Of a stretch of DNA of 64,000 nucleotides, positions 61,082 to 64,000 are shown piece after piece. How positions within the stretch are numbered: position 1 is the first letter of the stretch; each line of letters begins with the position of its first letter. A program made the translations under genes and the position numbers. The notes beneath the pieces are model-generated. The model had not been told where the DNA came from. It saw nothing but the letters and a program-made list of their open reading frames with translations, and made no database searches. The DNA is taken from the NCBI GenBank assembly GCA_007121535.1, contig SKKK01000189.1:1-64000 (forward strand), read 5' to 3'. The stretch comes from Planctomycetaceae bacterium (GTDB lineage Bacteria; Planctomycetota; Planctomycetia; Pirellulales; Pirellulaceae).

Positions 61082-62485
61082 ATGCGTGGTATGCTCAATC
61101 GAAAGTCAGCTCTGCGGGCATCATGCTTGCTTTTGTCTGTCGTGTTGGTTTTGGAGGGGGGCGGGGTTGCCACCGCTGTTGACGACTCGAAGTGTCCATC
61201 CGTATCACCGCTGCTTGTCGGGATTTACCGAGTCGACATCACGCCGCCGGTCGGCGATGTTCACTACCGGGGAACCAGCACGGCGGTCGCCGATCCGTTG
61301 TGGGCGAAAGTCCTGTATCTGTCCCAAGGTGACGTCCAAGCGGCCCTGGTGTTTTGCGATGTGATCTCCGTCCGCTACGACTTGGCGCAGTCCATCCGTC
61401 GCCAGGCCGCTGAGGCGACGGGGATCCCTGCCGAACATATCGCGGTGGCCGCGACGCATACGCATACCGGGCGTTTCGCTTCCGAAGGCCCGGACCAGAC
61501 TTTGGCGACGATCGCCGCGGCCGTCGAAACGGCGCGGCAGAGGGCAAGGCCCATGGCGCTGCTGGACGGCACGGCACAGCAACATGGCTTGGCCTTCAAC
61601 CGTCGCTTCCTGATGAAGGACGGTACGGTGCGATTCAATCCGGGGTTTCAAAATCCCGAGATCGTGAAGACCGTCGGACCGATCGATCCCGAGGTCGGAA
61701 TCGTTCTGCTGCGTGATCCCGAATCCGAAGAACCGCTGGCTTCGTTGACCTCCTTCGCCCTGCACCTGGATACGGTGGCCAACACGCAGTATAGTGCCGA
61801 CTATCCTTATTTCATCGAGCAGACGTTGCGTGAGGAACTCGGGGAACCGTTCGAATCGCTGTTCGGTCTGGGGCCCTGCGGCAACGTGAACCATTTCGAC
61901 GTTTCCGGCCCGCCTCCCACGCCGGGCCACGAGGGGATTACCCGCCACATCGGCGTCACCTTGGGTCGGACCATCCTGGAAGCCCTTCCGGACCTAAAGC
62001 CCGCGCGGCCGTCATTGGCCGTATTGCAGACCGTCGTCGACGCGCCGTTGCAAACGTACACGGACGCCGAACTGGCTTGGGCCGAATCGTACCAGCAGAC
62101 TCGCCAGCCGTTGGTCCAGGAGCGCGTCTTCCTGCAGCAACGGCGAGCCCGCAAGATCTTGTCGCTGGCCGAGATGCGAGCGCGTTGGGGCGAAACGTAT
62201 CCCTTGGAGGTCCAGGTCTTTCGGCTGTCGGACCAAGCCGCCGTGGTGACGTTGCCCGGCGAGATCTTCGTCGAGCTGGGTTTGGCCATCAAGGCCCAGT
62301 CGCCATTCCGCACGACGCTGATCGTCGAGCTGGCCAACGACGCACCGGCGTACATTCCGAACCGCGAGGCATTTCCCCAAGGCGACTACGAGGTGATCAA
62401 CTCGCGAGTCGCCGCTGGCAGCGGTGAAATGCTGGTCGATGCGGCTGTTCAGATGCTCAACGAGTTGGCTTCGCAAGATGATTGA
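61082..62485 (+). CDS. neutral/alkaline ceramidase N-terminal-domain-like protein, exported
   Basis: 467 residues with a signal peptide (ASCLLLSVVLVLEGGGVATA). The ceramidase-like pattern is visible: LVGIYRVDITPPVGDVHYRG, VFCDVISVRYDLAQSIRRQA, IAVAATHTHTGRF (zinc-binding H-x-H), SFALHLDTVANTQYSADYPY and LGPCGNVNHFDVSGPPPTP, then VVTLPGEIFVELGLAIK and GDYEVINSRVAAGSGEMLVD. In planctomycetes these proteins are numerous, secreted, and of unproven substrate; amide hydrolysis of lipids or sugars is inferred. AAGGGGA precedes ATG 61082. Confidence 0.9.
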   Translation: MRGMLNRKSALRASCLLLSVVLVLEGGGVATAVDDSKCPSVSPLLVGIYRVDITPPVGDVHYRGTSTAVADPLWAKVLYLSQGDVQAALVFCDVISVRYDLAQSIRRQAAEATGIPAEHIAVAATHTHTGRFASEGPDQTLATIAAAVETARQRARPMALLDGTAQQHGLAFNRRFLMKDGTVRFNPGFQNPEIVKTVGPIDPEVGIVLLRDPESEEPLASLTSFALHLDTVANTQYSADYPYFIEQTLREELGEPFESLFGLGPCGNVNHFDVSGPPPTPGHEGITRHIGVTLGRTILEALPDLKPARPSLAVLQTVVDAPLQTYTDAELAWAESYQQTRQPLVQERVFLQQRRARKILSLAEMRARWGETYPLEVQVFRLSDQAAVVTLPGEIFVELGLAIKAQSPFRTTLIVELANDAPAYIPNREAFPQGDYEVINSRVAAGSGEMLVDAAVQMLNELASQDD

Positions 62486-62572
62486 TCGGATCTCAAGTTG
62501 CCTTGGTGACGGCGACGAGCGAAAATAAGTTTAGTCGCTGGTCCTGAAATCGGGATTGCCTTGAGTCGTACC

Positions 62573-62760
62573 ATGAATCCATCTGCTCTGAACGTGACTC
62601 TCTGCACGATGACAATGGCTCCGGACGTGGGTTACACGCCGCCGCTGGAGAATGGAGATCGATTGACGCGTGCGGAATTCGAACGGCGTTACGCATTGAT
62701 GCCTCAGGTCAAGAAAGCCGAGTTGATCGAAGGAGTCGTTTACATGCAGCCGTGGGTTTC
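62573..62760 (+). pseudogene. Uma2-family nuclease N-terminal fragment
   Basis: [20 protein letters not shown] leads to the Uma2 opening [20 protein letters not shown] and [14 protein letters not shown]. Just after this, where the family has SPVSxxHG, a perfect 9-bp palindrome CCGTGGGTT-TC-AACCCACGG (62750-62769) and repeat-like sequence replace the rest. Only ~60 of about 200 residues remain. Confidence 0.7.
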
Positions 62761-62876
62761 AACCCACGGTCTCGGTTTCGCGTGGAAGCGTCGGTCGCGT
62801 AGCGACGACCGAATTGTCTCAATCCCTAGGCTGCGACGCCACGTTCCTATTCGTGCGTCGCGGCGATCCGATCGGC

Positions 62877-64000
62877 TCAGGCCATCGCGGCGAAGTACGC
62901 GTCCAGATCCGTAAGCTCCGTCGGCCGATCGGCCAGCAGGGGCAGAAGATCCTCCAGCGGATCGTAGCCGTCGAACCGAAGAGGCTGATGTTCGACAGGC
63001 GTTTCAGGTGGCGAAGTATCTCGCAGGGGGCGGGTGTTCGGCAACTCGCGTCCCCTGCCGGTGAGCCATGCCGCGGGATCGGGCACCAGCGATTGACGTT
63101 CTTCGTGTACGAACGCTTGAGTCACTTCGATGCCGAAGACGACGTTCCACCACGGTGCTTGCGAAACCTGTGAACGGTCGAATCCCAACGGAATACCAGC
63201 GACACGCGCTGGTGGCTCGAACCCCTCCGAACCACCCGCCGCTTCGCCCTCACCCGTGGGCTCGCCATGTCCGTTGCGCCAAGCACCCGGGAAGCCCGGC
63301 GGGAAGATCAGCGTCTGGGCACCCGATTGCACCGCCGTGCGTGTCTTGTTGAAGTTGGGCGCGAAGAAGGCCAGGTCGCCGAAATCGACTCGGCCCGACT
63401 TGTCAAAGTCCGCCCACCACACATACGGCGGTTCGGCGGCAGCGTCCACCGTACGGCCGAACGCGGCGGCAAAGAAAGACAGTTCGCCGAAATCGATCCG
63501 GTGGTTCCCGTCGATGTCGTACATCACCGCCCATAATTCGGTCGCCGGCGGTTCTCCCAGCGCCGGGATCACCAGCCCGGGATGCACCAGTGCCGCGTGA
63601 CCGCCCGTCAGCGCGATCTGCATGTCGTAGGGACCGATCTGTCGTCCCGCTGCGTCCACCGGCACCTGATCGTCGCCAGTCGAGGCGAACCGGACTCGAG
63701 CCAACAGCACGTAGCCGCTGCGGCCAGCGTCCGTCCGCTCCGTCCGCCCACCAATCGCGGTGACCTGTCCCGCAGCGTCATCGATCATCCCCGTCCGATC
63801 CTCCGTGAACGCCGTACCGTACTCGATGTGCTGAGCCGTCATGTACTCGTTATTGTACTGCAGATCCACCACCGCCCCGGCAACCCCCAGCATCGTGGTC
63901 TCGTCCATGCTGACCCAGAACTCGACCCAGAACGATTGCCACGCATGAACCCACTCGGCACTCTCGGGCAACGACATCGCTTCCCCCTTGGCATCGGTCT
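62877..64000 (-). CDS. large secreted EF-hand/dockerin-type protein, C-terminal part
   Basis: The gene runs off the right edge; about 374 C-terminal residues are visible. [20 protein letters not shown] then [14 protein letters not shown] begins a cohesin-like or carbohydrate-type beta domain ([40 protein letters not shown]). Two EF-hand loops follow: [20 protein letters not shown] and [20 protein letters not shown], spaced as in dockerin type I. A Gly/Glu-rich linker and a conserved-looking tail end it. Such ends are typical of giant planctomycete cell-surface proteins. Confidence 0.85.
   Translation of the reverse strand, partial: TDAKGEAMSLPESAEWVHAWQSFWVEFWVSMDETTMLGVAGAVVDLQYNNEYMTAQHIEYGTAFTEDRTGMIDDAAGQVTAIGGRTERTDAGRSGYVLLARVRFASTGDDQVPVDAAGRQIGPYDMQIALTGGHAALVHPGLVIPALGEPPATELWAVMYDIDGNHRIDFGELSFFAAAFGRTVDAAAEPPYVWWADFDKSGRVDFGDLAFFAPNFNKTRTAVQSGAQTLIFPPGFPGAWRNGHGEPTGEGEAAGGSEGFEPPARVAGIPLGFDRSQVSQAPWWNVVFGIEVTQAFVHEERQSLVPDPAAWLTGRGRELPNTRPLRDTSPPETPVEHQPLRFDGYDPLEDLLPLLADRPTELTDLDAYFAAMA

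Overview
The window looks like a piece of a Planctomycetota chromosome, probably Pirellulales (inferred from gene content and style, not from a marker tree). Supporting signs are two TAT-exported Gfo/Idh/MocA oxidoreductases, two DUF1080 proteins, a ThuA protein, a neutral-ceramidase-like protein, a very large secreted protein with EF-hand/dockerin-type calcium loops cut by the right edge, high GC content, and long spacers full of short dispersed repeats.

Layout. 1-16 kb is mostly ordinary chromosome: a SEC-C tail, a methyltransferase, tspO, an FMN reductase, a VapBC-type pair, tRNA-Arg(CCG) with its terminator, two Gfo/Idh/MocA enzymes, a COG1092-type methyltransferase, a LysM/L,D-transpeptidase, pyrE-def, a plant-type asparaginase, a YchF-like GTPase, a double-ACT protein and a FIST protein. 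16-36 kb is an accessory zone with many broken genes: an IS66 relic, a helicase/DUF559 relic joined to a transposase-like zinc ribbon, several mazE/mazF remnants, PIN, zeta and AbiE remnants, a Phd antitoxin, an Rpn nuclease, a DUF559 gene inside a REP array, an intact AbiE-type toxin-antitoxin pair, and the most striking gene of the window, a 1405-residue CHAT protease-STAND NTPase-TPR protein with a DUF900 alpha/beta hydrolase downstream on the same strand. 36-64 kb returns to chromosome: an MBL hydrolase, DUF1080 plus esterase, an LpqC-type esterase, recC-recB-recD, an exported protein overlapping a pteridine-reductase-like SDR, a TPR membrane protein, ThuA, DUF1080, an FGGY kinase, rpmA-obgE, a ceramidase-like protein and the EF-hand giant.

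How parts work together. RecC, RecB and RecD would form the RecBCD helicase-nuclease for double-strand-break repair and degradation of linear foreign DNA. The DUF1080, ThuA, Gfo/Idh/MocA, FGGY and esterase genes fit the carbohydrate and polysaccharide catabolism typical of planctomycetes. The AbiE pair and the CHAT-STAND-TPR protein are candidate defence or programmed-death modules.

Repeats are a second theme. At least six families occur: a hairpin element with perfect 21-bp arms (six full or partial copies, one inside the rec operon), a GCTAGC-containing short repeat found as singles and as 32- and 45-bp tandem arrays, a 164-bp element with perfect 22-bp terminal inverted repeats, a REP family tied to DUF559 sequences, a 30-bp array that supplies the end of recD, and palindromic CCCCAACGGGG-type spacer repeats. 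All calls were made by reading sequence; no database search was run.
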